Origin: Nocardioides pini
GTDB taxonomy: Bacteria > Actinomycetota > Actinomycetes > Propionibacteriales > Nocardioidaceae
DNA: 32,277 bases
Direction: 5' to 3'
Assembly: GCF_026712185.1 (NCBI RefSeq)
Contig: NZ_JAPPUX010000010.1
Coordinates: 1-32,277 of the forward strand
Of the stretch, positions 7,233 to 13,873 are shown one piece after another. Under the pieces are notes generated by a model. That model saw only the letters and a program-made list of their open reading frames with translations, made no database searches and had not been told where the DNA came from. Every line of letters begins with the position of its first letter. Position 1 is the stretch's first letter. The translations under genes were made by a program, and so were the position numbers.

Positions 7233-7290
7233 ATCAGCACCGAGCTGCGCATCAACGACCGGATCCGCGTACCCGAGGTCCGGCTCGTAG
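7129..7290 (+). CDS. possible upstream ORF overlapping the infC start
   Basis: A GTG at 7129 lies 7 nt after AGGGGAG (7115-7121), an ideal ribosome-binding distance. It opens a 53-codon frame that runs through the terminator-like hairpin and past the infC start, out of frame with infC, to a stop at 7288-7290. The product is rich in P, S, A and R and resembles no known family. Translating it would melt the hairpin, so it may act as a control element, not as a functional protein. It may also be chance. Confidence 0.25.
   Translation: MTGSRLATAGAIAHFPAHQSGRARDSHPPEPLEDPSAPSCASTTGSAYPRSGS
7135..7175 (+). terminator. terminator-like hairpin in infC leader
   Basis: GGCTCCCGCT (7135-7144) pairs perfectly with AGCGGGAGCC (7152-7161) around a 7-nt loop. 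ATTGCTCATTTTCC follows, which contains a run of four T. It lies inside the leader of a highly expressed operon, so it is a candidate attenuator and not an end of transcription. Confidence 0.55.
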
Positions 7291-7916
7291 GACCCAACGG
7301 CGAGACCGTTGGCATCGTGCCGACCGACCAGGCACTCAAGCTGGCCGTGGAGGCCGACCTCGACCTCGTCGAGATCGCGCCCCAGGGACGGCCCCCGGTC
7401 TGCAAGCTCATGGACTACGGCAAGTTCAAGTACGAGAACGCCCAGAAGGCCCGCGAGTCGCGCCGCAACCAGACGAACGTGATCATCAAGGAGATGAAGC
7501 TTCGTCCCAAGATCGACAAGCACGACTACGAGACCAAGAAGGGTCACGTCGTGCGGTTCCTGGGCGCGGGCGACAAGGTCAAGATCACGATCATGTTCCG
7601 AGGCCGCGAGCAGCACCGCCCCGAGCTGGGCTTCCGCCTGCTGCAGAAGCTGGCCGAGGACGTGCAGGAGCTCGGCTTCGTCGAGTCCTCGCCCAAGCAG
7701 GACGGCCGCAACATGACCATGGTCATCGGCCCGCACAAGAAGAAGGCCGACGCCAAGCTCGACGCCGACGCCGCCCGTGCCAGCAAGGAGCAGGCGCGCG
7801 CGGACCGCAAGGCCGAGGAGGACGCCGAGCGCGAGGCAGCACACGCCGCCGGCCCGGTCGCGCAGAAGAAGGAGCGTCGCCGCTCCGAGAACCTCGACGC
7901 CGACATCGACGTCTGA
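7233..7916 (+). CDS. infC: translation initiation factor IF-3 (ATC start)
   Basis: IF3 binds the 30S subunit, keeps 50S away and checks the start codon. The 227-residue product begins ISTELRINDRIRVPEVRL, then has the N-domain with LDLVEIAPQGRPPVCKLMDYG, the lysine-rich linker, and the C-domain (KIDKHDYETKKGH, ITIMFRGREQ). An alanine/lysine/glutamate-rich tail of about 50 residues, common in actinobacteria, ends the protein. The only start that fits is ATC at 7233, preceded by GGAGG at 7224-7228. No ATG, GTG or TTG lies in frame nearby. Rare AUU/AUC starts are a known device for IF3 autoregulation, since IF3 rejects them. The operon continues with rpmI and rplT. Confidence 0.95.
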   Translation: MSTELRINDRIRVPEVRLVGPNGETVGIVPTDQALKLAVEADLDLVEIAPQGRPPVCKLMDYGKFKYENAQKARESRRNQTNVIIKEMKLRPKIDKHDYETKKGHVVRFLGAGDKVKITIMFRGREQHRPELGFRLLQKLAEDVQELGFVESSPKQDGRNMTMVIGPHKKKADAKLDADAARASKEQARADRKAEEDAEREAAHAAGPVAQKKERRRSENLDADIDV

Positions 7917-7929
7917 GCTGTCGCGCCGC

Positions 7930-7983
7930 CTGAGCCACGCGCTCAGCCCATCGTTTCCGCCGCCCCTGCCCACGCGCAGGGGC
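7930..7983 (+). promoter_or_regulatory. two hairpins in the infC-rpmI gap
   Basis: CTGAGC (7930-7935) pairs with GCTCAG (7941-7946) around a 5-nt loop. GCCCCTGC (7962-7969) pairs with GCAGGGGC (7976-7983) around a 6-nt loop. The rpmI ribosome binding site GAGGAG follows. These could bind a ribosomal protein for feedback or simply adjust mRNA stability. Confidence 0.4.
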
Positions 7984-8006
7984 AGCACCGAAGAGGAGAG
8001 AACAAC

Positions 8007-8219
8007 ATGCCGAAGAACAAGACCCACTCGGGCGCGAAGAAGCGCTTCAAGGTGACGGGCTCGGGCAAGATCATGCGCCTGCAGGCCGGCCGCAAGTCCG
8101 GCGCCGCGTTCGCGTCCGCGCCGACCACGGGCAGCCGCAAGAAGCACCGCCGCAACGCCGGCATGGTCGAGCTCGAGAAGGGCGACGTCGCACGCGCCAA
8201 GAAGATGCTCGGCATCTGA
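8007..8219 (+). CDS. rpmI: 50S ribosomal protein L35
   Basis: L35 is a small basic protein of the large ribosomal subunit. The 70-residue product has the standard MPKNKTHSGAKKRFKVTGSG start, the KHRRNAGM-like centre and a lysine-rich C-terminus, with length normal for actinobacteria. The ATG follows a GAGGAGAG ribosome binding site. It is the middle gene of the infC-rpmI-rplT operon; two short hairpins lie just upstream. Confidence 0.97.
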   Translation: MPKNKTHSGAKKRFKVTGSGKIMRLQAGRKSGAAFASAPTTGSRKKHRRNAGMVELEKGDVARAKKMLGI

Positions 8220-8283
8220 GTCTCACCCCTGGTGGCTCAGCCGCCGTCCCGTCTTCAATTCCCCTGCACCAAGGAGTACCACC

Positions 8284-8670
8284 ATGGCACGCGTCAAGCG
8301 CGCAGTGAACGCCCAGAAGAAGCGTCGTACCACCCTCGACCGCGCGAGCGGCTACCGCGGCCAGCGCTCGCGGCTCTACCGCAAGGCCAAGGAGCAGGTC
8401 ACCCACTCGCTGGTCTACAGCTACAACGACCGCCGCAAGAACAAGGGCAACTTCCGCAAGCTGTGGATCCAGCGCATCAACGCCGCTGCCCGCGCCAACG
8501 GCATGACCTACAACCGCTTCATCCAGGGCCTCGGCCTGGCCGGCATCGAGGTCGACCGCAAGATCCTCGCCGAGCTCGCCGTCAACGACGCGCCCGCCTT
8601 CGCCGCGCTCGTCGAGGCCGCCAAGGCCGCGCTGCCCGAGGACGTCAACGCGCCCAAGGTCTCCGCCTGA
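8284..8670 (+). CDS. rplT: 50S ribosomal protein L20
   Basis: L20 binds 23S rRNA early in 50S assembly and, in other bacteria, represses its own operon by binding the leader mRNA. The 128-residue product opens MARVKRAVNAQKKRRTTLDR and carries GYRGQRSRLYRKAKEQV, then YNDRRKNKGNFRKLWIQRIN, all hallmarks of L20. The ATG follows AAGGAG (spacing about 8 nt). The gene ends 5 nt before the rRNA methyltransferase gene, so the four are probably one operon. Confidence 0.97.
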   Translation: MARVKRAVNAQKKRRTTLDRASGYRGQRSRLYRKAKEQVTHSLVYSYNDRRKNKGNFRKLWIQRINAAARANGMTYNRFIQGLGLAGIEVDRKILAELAVNDAPAFAALVEAAKAALPEDVNAPKVSA

Positions 8671-8675
8671 ACCAC

Positions 8676-9455
8676 ATGAGCGCTCCGCTGGCAGCCAGCA
8701 ATGGCCGCGTCAAGGAGGCTCGCAAGTTGAGCCGCCGCTCGGTACGCACCGAGCGGCGGCTCTTCCTCGCTGACGGCCCGAAGGCCGTCGAGGGCGCGCT
8801 GTCGGTCGCCGGGTGCGTCGTGGAGGTGTTCGCGACTTCGGGCGCCCTCGAGCAGCACGCCGACCTGTTGGCGGGTGTGGACACCACCCTCGTCGACGAG
8901 CGGGCGATGGCGTCGCTCTCGGACTCCGTCACCCCCGCCGGTGTGGTGGCCGTGTGCCGCCACCTCGACGCGCCGCTCGAGCACGTCGTCCGGGCCTCGC
9001 CCCGCCTGCTGGCCGTCTGCGCCGACGTGCGCGACCCCGGCAACGCCGGCACGGTGATCCGTACGGCTGACGCGGCGGGCGCCGACGCGGTCGTGCTGGC
9101 CGGGCAGTCGGTCGACGCCTACAACCCCAAGACCGTGCGTGCCACCGTCGGCAGCCTCTTCCACCTGCCGCTCGCGATCGAGCCCGATCCCGCAGCCGTC
9201 GTCCGCGCGGCGCAGGCCCGCGGGCTCACGGTGCTGGCCGCCGACGGGGCAGGCGAGGTCGACCTGTTCGACGCCGACCTGTCCGGACCCACCGCGTGGC
9301 TCTTCGGCAACGAGGCCCGGGGCCTGCCCGAGGACCTGGCCGCGCTGGCCGACCACCGCGTCGCCATCCCGATCCACGGGCGGGCCGAGAGCCTCAACCT
9401 GTCCACGGCCGCCGCGGTCTGCCTGTACGCCAGCGCCCGGGCGCAGCGCTCCTGA
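8676..9455 (+). CDS. SpoU/TrmH-family 23S rRNA 2'-O-methyltransferase
   Basis: This enzyme family methylates a ribose 2'-hydroxyl in rRNA or tRNA using S-adenosylmethionine. The 259-residue protein has an N-terminal substrate-binding region (residues about 10-100, with SRRSVRTERRLFLADGPKAV). The SPOUT knot follows, with its three motifs: DPGNAGTVIRTADAAGA, LFGNEARGLP and the IPIHGRAESLNLSTAAAV knot. The position after rplT matches the tsnR-type gene of other actinobacteria, including the one between rplT and pheS in mycobacteria. The ATG at 8676 is 5 nt after the rplT stop and has no strong ribosome binding site, so reinitiation is likely. The exact rRNA target is not determinable. Confidence 0.9.
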   Translation: MSAPLAASNGRVKEARKLSRRSVRTERRLFLADGPKAVEGALSVAGCVVEVFATSGALEQHADLLAGVDTTLVDERAMASLSDSVTPAGVVAVCRHLDAPLEHVVRASPRLLAVCADVRDPGNAGTVIRTADAAGADAVVLAGQSVDAYNPKTVRATVGSLFHLPLAIEPDPAAVVRAAQARGLTVLAADGAGEVDLFDADLSGPTAWLFGNEARGLPEDLAALADHRVAIPIHGRAESLNLSTAAAVCLYASARAQRS

Positions 9456-9459
9456 CGCC

Positions 9460-10434
9460 CTACTGCTCCGGGACGGCGGCGGCGTACCTCGCCGCGAGGG
9501 TGCGCAGGTGCGCCACCAGCCCGGGCGGCTCGGTGACGTGGAAGTCGAGACCGAGCATGCCGATCCACACCGCGACCGTCTCCACGCTGTCGGCGCCGGT
9601 GACGAGCACGCAGTGGCCCTCGTCCACGGTCTCGACCACGCCGACCGTCGGGTTGATCCGGCGCAGCACCTCGTCCGCGGGCGCGTCGACGGCGATGCGG
9701 CAATGCACGTTCCATCCCGAGAAGGCCACGTCCCGGAGGACGAAGGCGGCGTAGTCGCCGCCCTCGAGCGGGGCGGGGGAGAACCGACCGGCGCCCGGGG
9801 TGCGCAGCTGCATCCAGTCCGCGCGCAGCGCCTGCCAACGTCCGGTGGGGCGGCGACGCGCCACGACGTACCAGCGTTGCTGACAGCTGACGAGGCGGTA
9901 CGGGTCGCACTCGACGCGCTCCTCGACGTCGGTGCCGGGCCCGTAGAACAGCCGCAGGCCCTCGCGGTCGCGGATCGCGGTCGCCAGGTCGGCGAGGAGC
10001 GCCACGTCGACGGGCGGCACCTCCACGTTGGTGGCGGTGTCCACCGGACCCACGTCGGTGCTCTCGCTCAGCGCCTGCACGCGCCGCCAGAGCCGGTCGG
10101 GCAACACGTGCTGGAGCTTCGCGAGCGCCAGCGCACCAGCGTCCTCGATGCCGCGCACGGCCGAGACGGTCCCGAGCCCGACCGCGACGGCCACCGCCTC
10201 GTCGGCCTCCAGGAGCAGGGGAGGGAGCCGCCCGTGGTCTCCGAACCGGTAGCCGCCGGCTGCGCCGCGGACGGCCTCGACCGGGTAGCCGAGCTCGCGC
10301 AGCCGCTCCACGTCCTTGCGCACGGTGCGTTCGCCCACACCCAGCAGGGCGGCGAGCTCGGGTCCGGTGACGGTCGTCCGGGCCTGCAGGTGCCCGAGCA
10401 GGGCGATGAGCCGGGACGAGGTCTGGAGCGACAC
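9460..10434 (-). CDS. WYL-domain transcriptional regulator (YafY-like)
   Basis: The 324-residue protein has an N-terminal helix-turn-helix (about residues 1-60, with LAALLGVGERTVRKDVERLR), a linker, then the WYL domain centred on VECDPYRLVSCQQRWYVVAR (about 185-205). A WCX-like C-terminal region ends it. WYL regulators bind nucleic-acid or small ligands and usually control neighbouring genes. The GTG at 10434 has GGAGG 4 nt upstream. It diverges from the epoxide hydrolase gene, and the 77-bp gap holds an imperfect inverted repeat, so control of that gene is a reasonable inference. Its stop lies 4 nt from the stop of the convergent methyltransferase gene. Confidence 0.88.
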   Translation of the reverse strand: MSLQTSSRLIALLGHLQARTTVTGPELAALLGVGERTVRKDVERLRELGYPVEAVRGAAGGYRFGDHGRLPPLLLEADEAVAVAVGLGTVSAVRGIEDAGALALAKLQHVLPDRLWRRVQALSESTDVGPVDTATNVEVPPVDVALLADLATAIRDREGLRLFYGPGTDVEERVECDPYRLVSCQQRWYVVARRRPTGRWQALRADWMQLRTPGAGRFSPAPLEGGDYAAFVLRDVAFSGWNVHCRIAVDAPADEVLRRINPTVGVVETVDEGHCVLVTGADSVETVAVWIGMLGLDFHVTEPPGLVAHLRTLAARYAAAVPEQ

Positions 10435-10455
10435 GGCGCCTCCGGAGGAAGTCGA

Positions 10456-10499
10456 GGACGAATCGGAGAATCAGGGCCGATGCGTGCCGGATTCGTTCC
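10456..10499. promoter_or_regulatory. candidate operator for the WYL regulator
   Basis: GGACGAATCGG (10456-10466) and CCGGATTCGTTCC (10487-10499) are near-perfect inverted repeats with core CGAATC/GATTCG. The second arm ends against the epoxide hydrolase -10 element. A protein bound there would cover both divergent promoters. Confidence 0.35.
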
Positions 10500-10505
10500 T
10501 ACCGT
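10500..10505 (+). promoter_or_regulatory. -10 element (TACCGT) for leaderless epoxide hydrolase gene
   Basis: TACCGT ends 6 nt before the ATG at 10512. There is no Shine-Dalgarno sequence in the 6-nt gap. Confidence 0.5.
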
Positions 10506-10511
10506 ACCCGT

Positions 10512-11639
10512 ATGACCACCAACCAGAAGCCCAGCCAGGACACCAGCGACCTCACCTTCCGCCCCTTCACGGTCTCGATCCCGCAGGACGCGATCGACGA
10601 CCTCCACGACCGGCTCGCCCGCACCCGGTTCGCCGCCGAGCCCGCCGACTCCGCCGGCGCCGACGACTGGTCGGCGGGCGTCCCGGTGGCGTACCTCCGC
10701 GAGATGGTCCGGCACTGGCGCGACGACTTCGACTGGCGCGCCCAGGAGGAGCGGATGAACGCCTACCCGCAGCTCCTCACCGAGATCGACGGCCAGACGG
10801 TCCACGTCGTGCACGTCCGCTCGGCGAACGACGACGCCGTCCCGCTGCTCCTGCTCCACACCTACCCCGGCTCGTTCATCGACTTCCTCGACCTCGTGCC
10901 GCACCTGACCGACCACTTCCACCTCGTCATCCCGACCATCCCCGGCGTCGGCTTCAGCCAGCCGCTCACCGACGGCGGCTGGGACTCACGGCGCAACGCC
11001 GTCGCATGGGACCGGCTCATGCGTGGCCTCGGCTACGAGTCCTACGGCGCCCACGGCTCCGACAACGGCGCGGTCGTCGCCCGCGAGCTGGCCATGCTCG
11101 CCCCCGAGGGCTTCCTCGGCGCCCACGTGCTGCAGCTGTTCTCCTTCCCCTCCGGGGACCCGGCCGAGTTCGAGAGGATGACCCCCGAGGACTACGCGGC
11201 CCTGGAGTTCGCCGGCTGGTTCCAGACGGTCAACGGCTACGCCACGATGAACGCCTCGCGCCCGCGCACGATCGCCGCCGCGCTCAGCGACTCCCCGGTG
11301 GGACAGCTGGCCTACAACGAGCTCTTCGAGAGCTTCGGCAACGGCACCTCGCGGGTGACCCGCGACCAGGTGCTCACCCAGGTCAGCCTCTACTGGCTCA
11401 CCAACAGCAGCGGTGGTGCGGTGCAGGCCTACCGCGCCGAGCAGGCGGTCGAGCCCCGCGTCAACGACGGGCGGATCGGGGTCGCGGTCTTCGCCGACGA
11501 CTTCCGCTCCATGCGGCCCTTCGCCGAGCGCGACAACACCGACATCGTGTCCTGGACCGAGCACCCCGAGGGCGGCCACTTCGCCTCGATGGAGGTCCCC
11601 GAGGAGCTCGCTTCCGCCATCCGCGGCTTCTACGCCTGA
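10512..11639 (+). CDS. epoxide hydrolase (EHN-type alpha/beta hydrolase)
   Basis: This family opens epoxides to diols through an aspartyl ester. The 375-residue protein starts with the EHN N-terminal extension (FRPFTVSIPQDAIDDLHDRL and DFDWRAQEERMNAYPQ). It then has the oxyanion-hole motif HTYPGS (116-121, in place of the usual HGWPGS), PGVGFS, and the nucleophile elbow GSDNG with D184. The expected catalytic histidine is H356 in EGGHFASMEVPEEL. Two tyrosines in the cap region (for example the Y in the LYWLT stretch) may assist ring opening. It is cytoplasmic and the substrate is unknown. It diverges from the WYL regulator, which probably controls it. The GSDNG elbow is a variant of the common GGDWG. 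Confidence 0.87.
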   Translation: MTTNQKPSQDTSDLTFRPFTVSIPQDAIDDLHDRLARTRFAAEPADSAGADDWSAGVPVAYLREMVRHWRDDFDWRAQEERMNAYPQLLTEIDGQTVHVVHVRSANDDAVPLLLLHTYPGSFIDFLDLVPHLTDHFHLVIPTIPGVGFSQPLTDGGWDSRRNAVAWDRLMRGLGYESYGAHGSDNGAVVARELAMLAPEGFLGAHVLQLFSFPSGDPAEFERMTPEDYAALEFAGWFQTVNGYATMNASRPRTIAAALSDSPVGQLAYNELFESFGNGTSRVTRDQVLTQVSLYWLTNSSGGAVQAYRAEQAVEPRVNDGRIGVAVFADDFRSMRPFAERDNTDIVSWTEHPEGGHFASMEVPEELASAIRGFYA

Positions 11640-11678
11640 ACCCGCGACGTCGTCCGCGGGGCCGGCCGGGCGACCGGC

Positions 11679-11684
11679 TAGCCT
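11679..11684 (+). promoter_or_regulatory. -10 element (TAGCCT) for leaderless DUF4031 gene
   Basis: TAGCCT ends 8 nt before the ATG at 11693, with no ribosome binding site between. Confidence 0.45.
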
Positions 11685-11692
11685 CGCGGTCG

Positions 11693-11965
11693 ATGATCCT
11701 CATCGATCCGCCTGCCGTGGCCAGGTGGGACCGGCTCTGGTCCCACCTGGCCAGCGACACGTCCTACGACGAGGTGCACGCCTTCGCCGCCGCCCACGGG
11801 GTGCCCGCTCGCGGCTGGGACCGTGACCACTACGACGTCCCCGCCGACGCGTACGACGCCCTGGTGGCCGCGGGCGCCGTCCCTGTCACCTCGCGCGAGA
11901 TCGTCGCGGCGCTGCGCGCAGCCGGACTCCGCCGCCCCAAGGCCCGCTTCCGCGACCAGCACTAG
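11693..11965 (+). CDS. DUF4031 family protein
   Basis: The 90-residue cytoplasmic protein matches the DUF4031 family: MILIDPP start, LWSHLASDTSYDEVHAFAA, GVPARGWDRDHYDVPADAYD, and a C-terminal basic LRAAGLRRPKARF. The family is unassigned; it occurs widely in actinobacteria and proteobacteria. The usual sequence after DPP, as I recall, contains a WPAHG motif. Here it reads AVARWD, encoded by one arm of a perfect hairpin. The ATG fits a leaderless promoter. The convergence of a variable segment and a palindrome is discussed as a finding. Confidence 0.82.
   Translation: MILIDPPAVARWDRLWSHLASDTSYDEVHAFAAAHGVPARGWDRDHYDVPADAYDALVAAGAVPVTSREIVAALRAAGLRRPKARFRDQH
11718..11753. repeat. 15-bp perfect inverted repeat inside the DUF4031 gene
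   Basis: TGGCCAGGTGGGACC (11718-11732) and GGTCCCACCTGGCCA (11739-11753) are perfect complements around a 6-nt loop. They cover roughly codons 9 to 21 of the DUF4031 frame. The RNA hairpin would be exceptionally stable and lies only about 25 nt from the expected 5' end of a leaderless mRNA. Confidence 0.95.
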
Positions 11966-11978
11966 CCCGGTGCTGGCC

Positions 11979-11984
11979 TAGGGT
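11979..11984 (+). promoter_or_regulatory. -10 element (TAGGGT) for leaderless PAS kinase gene
   Basis: TAGGGT ends 7 nt before the GTG at 11992. An earlier GTG at 11983 overlaps the element itself. Confidence 0.5.
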
Positions 11985-11991
11985 GGCGCTC

Positions 11992-13077
11992 GTGTCGGAC
12001 GAGAGCGCACCCCAGCACCGGGTGGACAGGAATCGGCCCACGCGCCTGCGCGCACTGGCGGACTTCTACCCCGACGGCATCCTCGGCGCGAGCCGCGAGG
12101 GCGTGGTCACCATCCTCAACGCCCAGGGGGCCGCGCTGCTCGGCGTCGACGCCGAGGACGCGAAGGCGCTGCCCCTGTCGGACGTCCTGCGGCTGCTCGA
12201 CCAGGACGGCCGCACCTGGCTCGACGTCAACCGTCCCTTCGACGCCATCTCGATCACGCGCGGCGTGCCCGAGCAGTCGTGGCTCAACGCCTCCGGCGAC
12301 GAGGTCCTCACCACCGCGCGCCTGGTCCGCGAGGAGCCGCTCGGGCGGGTCGTCGGCATCGCGGTCGGACTGCGCAGCGGTCGCGGCCGGGCCCGGCTCG
12401 ACCGCGAGCGCTCGGACCTGGTCGCCACCGTCGCCCACGAGCTGCGCTCACCGCTCACCGGCGTCAAGGGCTTCGTGCAGGCGCTGCTCAACCGGTGGGA
12501 CAAGCTCACCGACGACCAGCGCAAGCTGATGCTCACCACGGTGAACGCCGATGCCGACCGGCTGGCCCGCCTCATCGCCGAGCTCCTCGACGTCGCCCGG
12601 ATCGACACCGACCGCCTCCAGCTCTATCCCCGCGAGTGCTCCGCCGAGGTGCTCGTGGCCCGGGTCGTGGACTCCATCGAGGCCGGGACCGCGCGCGACA
12701 TCACGCTCGAGGTCGACGGGGCGCTGCCCCCACTGTTCGCCGACCCGGACAAGTTCACCCAGGTCGTCACCAACCTCGTCGAGAACGCGGTGCGGCACGG
12801 CCAGGGCCAGGTCAGCGTGCAGCTGTCGGCGTCGCCGGCCCTCACAGGGGTGCGGCTCACGGTCGACGACGAGGGCGACGGCATCCCGGTGGAGCTGCGC
12901 AAGCGGGTGTTCACGAAGTTCTGGACCACCGGCACCTCCGGTGGCACCGGGCTCGGCATGTACATCGTGGGCGGTCTGTCGCGCGCCCACGGAGGATGGG
13001 TCACGATCGACGACGCCCCCGGCGGCGGCGGCCGGGTGATGGTCGACTGGCCGAGCGAGGACCAGCGCCCGGAGTGA
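11992..13077 (+). CDS. soluble PAS-domain sensor histidine kinase
   Basis: The kinase should autophosphorylate on histidine and pass phosphate to a response regulator. The 361-residue protein has no membrane segment. A PAS domain occupies about residues 20-125 (FYPDGILGASREGVVTILNA), followed by a coiled basic linker. The dimerisation/phosphoacceptor helix has H149 in VAHELRSPLTGVKGF. The ATPase domain has N-box NLVENAVRHG, G1 DEGDGIP and G2 GTGLGMYIVGG. The GTG at 11992 was chosen because a TAGGGT element ends 7 nt upstream. No response regulator is coupled to it; the regulator downstream has its own promoter and partner kinase. A PAS kinase between the rRNA methylase and pheS is, as I recall, common in this family of bacteria. 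Confidence 0.88.
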   Translation: MSDESAPQHRVDRNRPTRLRALADFYPDGILGASREGVVTILNAQGAALLGVDAEDAKALPLSDVLRLLDQDGRTWLDVNRPFDAISITRGVPEQSWLNASGDEVLTTARLVREEPLGRVVGIAVGLRSGRGRARLDRERSDLVATVAHELRSPLTGVKGFVQALLNRWDKLTDDQRKLMLTTVNADADRLARLIAELLDVARIDTDRLQLYPRECSAEVLVARVVDSIEAGTARDITLEVDGALPPLFADPDKFTQVVTNLVENAVRHGQGQVSVQLSASPALTGVRLTVDDEGDGIPVELRKRVFTKFWTTGTSGGTGLGMYIVGGLSRAHGGWVTIDDAPGGGGRVMVDWPSEDQRPE

Positions 13078-13089
13078 CGGGACGCGACC

Positions 13090-13106
13090 TTCACACAACC
13101 TCCACG
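13090..13106 (+). promoter_or_regulatory. possible OmpR-type direct repeats upstream of the response regulator
   Basis: TTCACA (13090) and TCCACG (13101) start 11 bp apart, the spacing of OmpR-family half sites. They lie about 45 to 60 bp before the likely transcription start, a usual place for autoactivation. The match is short and could be chance. Confidence 0.25.
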
Positions 13107-13138
13107 AGTCGTCCCCGCCCTCGACCCATCGGTCCTCC

Positions 13139-13144
13139 TAGGGT
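13139..13144 (+). promoter_or_regulatory. -10 element (TAGGGT) for leaderless response regulator gene
   Basis: TAGGGT ends 6 nt before the ATG at 13151. It repeats the arrangement seen 1.2 kb upstream. Confidence 0.5.
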
Positions 13145-13150
13145 CGTCAC

Positions 13151-13873
13151 ATGACGTCCACGACGCCCGCCGCGCCCAGGCCGAGGACCGCCCTGGTGGT
13201 GGAGGACGAGCGCGCCATCAACGACGCCCTCGCCCAGCGGCTGCGCGCCGAGGGGTACGCCGTCGAGCAGGCCTTCGACGGCCCGTCCGCCGTCGAGAGG
13301 GCCGCCGCCGTGCGGCCCGACGTCGTGCTGCTCGACGTGATGCTCCCGGGGTTCGACGGCCTCGAGGTGTGCCGGCGCATCCAGGCCGCGCGCCCGGTCC
13401 CGGTGCTCATGCTGACCGCCCGCGACGACGAGGCCGACGTGCTGGTCGGCCTCGGCGTCGGCGCCGACGACTACCTCACCAAGCCGTTCTCCATGCGCGA
13501 GGTCGTCGCCCGGGTCGCCGCCCTCCTGAGGCGCGTCGAGCGCGCGGCCGCCCTCGCTGCCGAGCGACCGGCCGCCATCGAGGTGGGTGCCATCGGCATC
13601 GACCCCGGCAGCCGGCGTACGACGGTGGCGGGGGAGGCGGTCCACCTCACGCCGACGGAGTTCGACCTGCTGCTGTGCCTGGCGCGCGAGGCCGGCCAGG
13701 TGCTCACCCGCGAGCGGCTGCTGCGCGAGGTGTGGGACTGGGGTGACGCGTGGGGGAGCGCGAGCGCCGCGCGCACGGTCGACAGCCACGTGAAGGCACT
13801 CCGGGCCAAGGTCGGCGCCGCGCGGATCCGCACCGTGCACGGCGTCGGCTACGCGCTGGAGGCCCTGTCGTGA
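13151..13873 (+). CDS. OmpR/PhoB-family response regulator
   Basis: The 240-residue regulator has a receiver domain (about residues 14-125) with the acidic pocket VVEDE, phosphoacceptor D62 in VVLLDVMLPGFDG, the switch threonine in MLTARDDE and lysine in YLTKPFS. A winged-helix DNA-binding domain (about 140-240) has LTPTEFDLLLCLA and RTVDSHVKALRAKVG ending IRTVHGVGYAL. The ATG has a leaderless promoter. The stop overlaps the kinase start in a GTGA, so regulator and kinase are coupled and should be cognate. The genes it controls cannot be told, but its own promoter has a possible direct repeat. Confidence 0.93.
   Translation: MTSTTPAAPRPRTALVVEDERAINDALAQRLRAEGYAVEQAFDGPSAVERAAAVRPDVVLLDVMLPGFDGLEVCRRIQAARPVPVLMLTARDDEADVLVGLGVGADDYLTKPFSMREVVARVAALLRRVERAAALAAERPAAIEVGAIGIDPGSRRTTVAGEAVHLTPTEFDLLLCLAREAGQVLTRERLLREVWDWGDAWGSASAARTVDSHVKALRAKVGAARIRTVHGVGYALEALS

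Noticed and set aside
13750..13869. Longer N-terminus for the fusion kinase
   Set aside because: It overlaps the response regulator in another frame; the GTG at 13870 in the GTGA overlap starts just before the first membrane helix.
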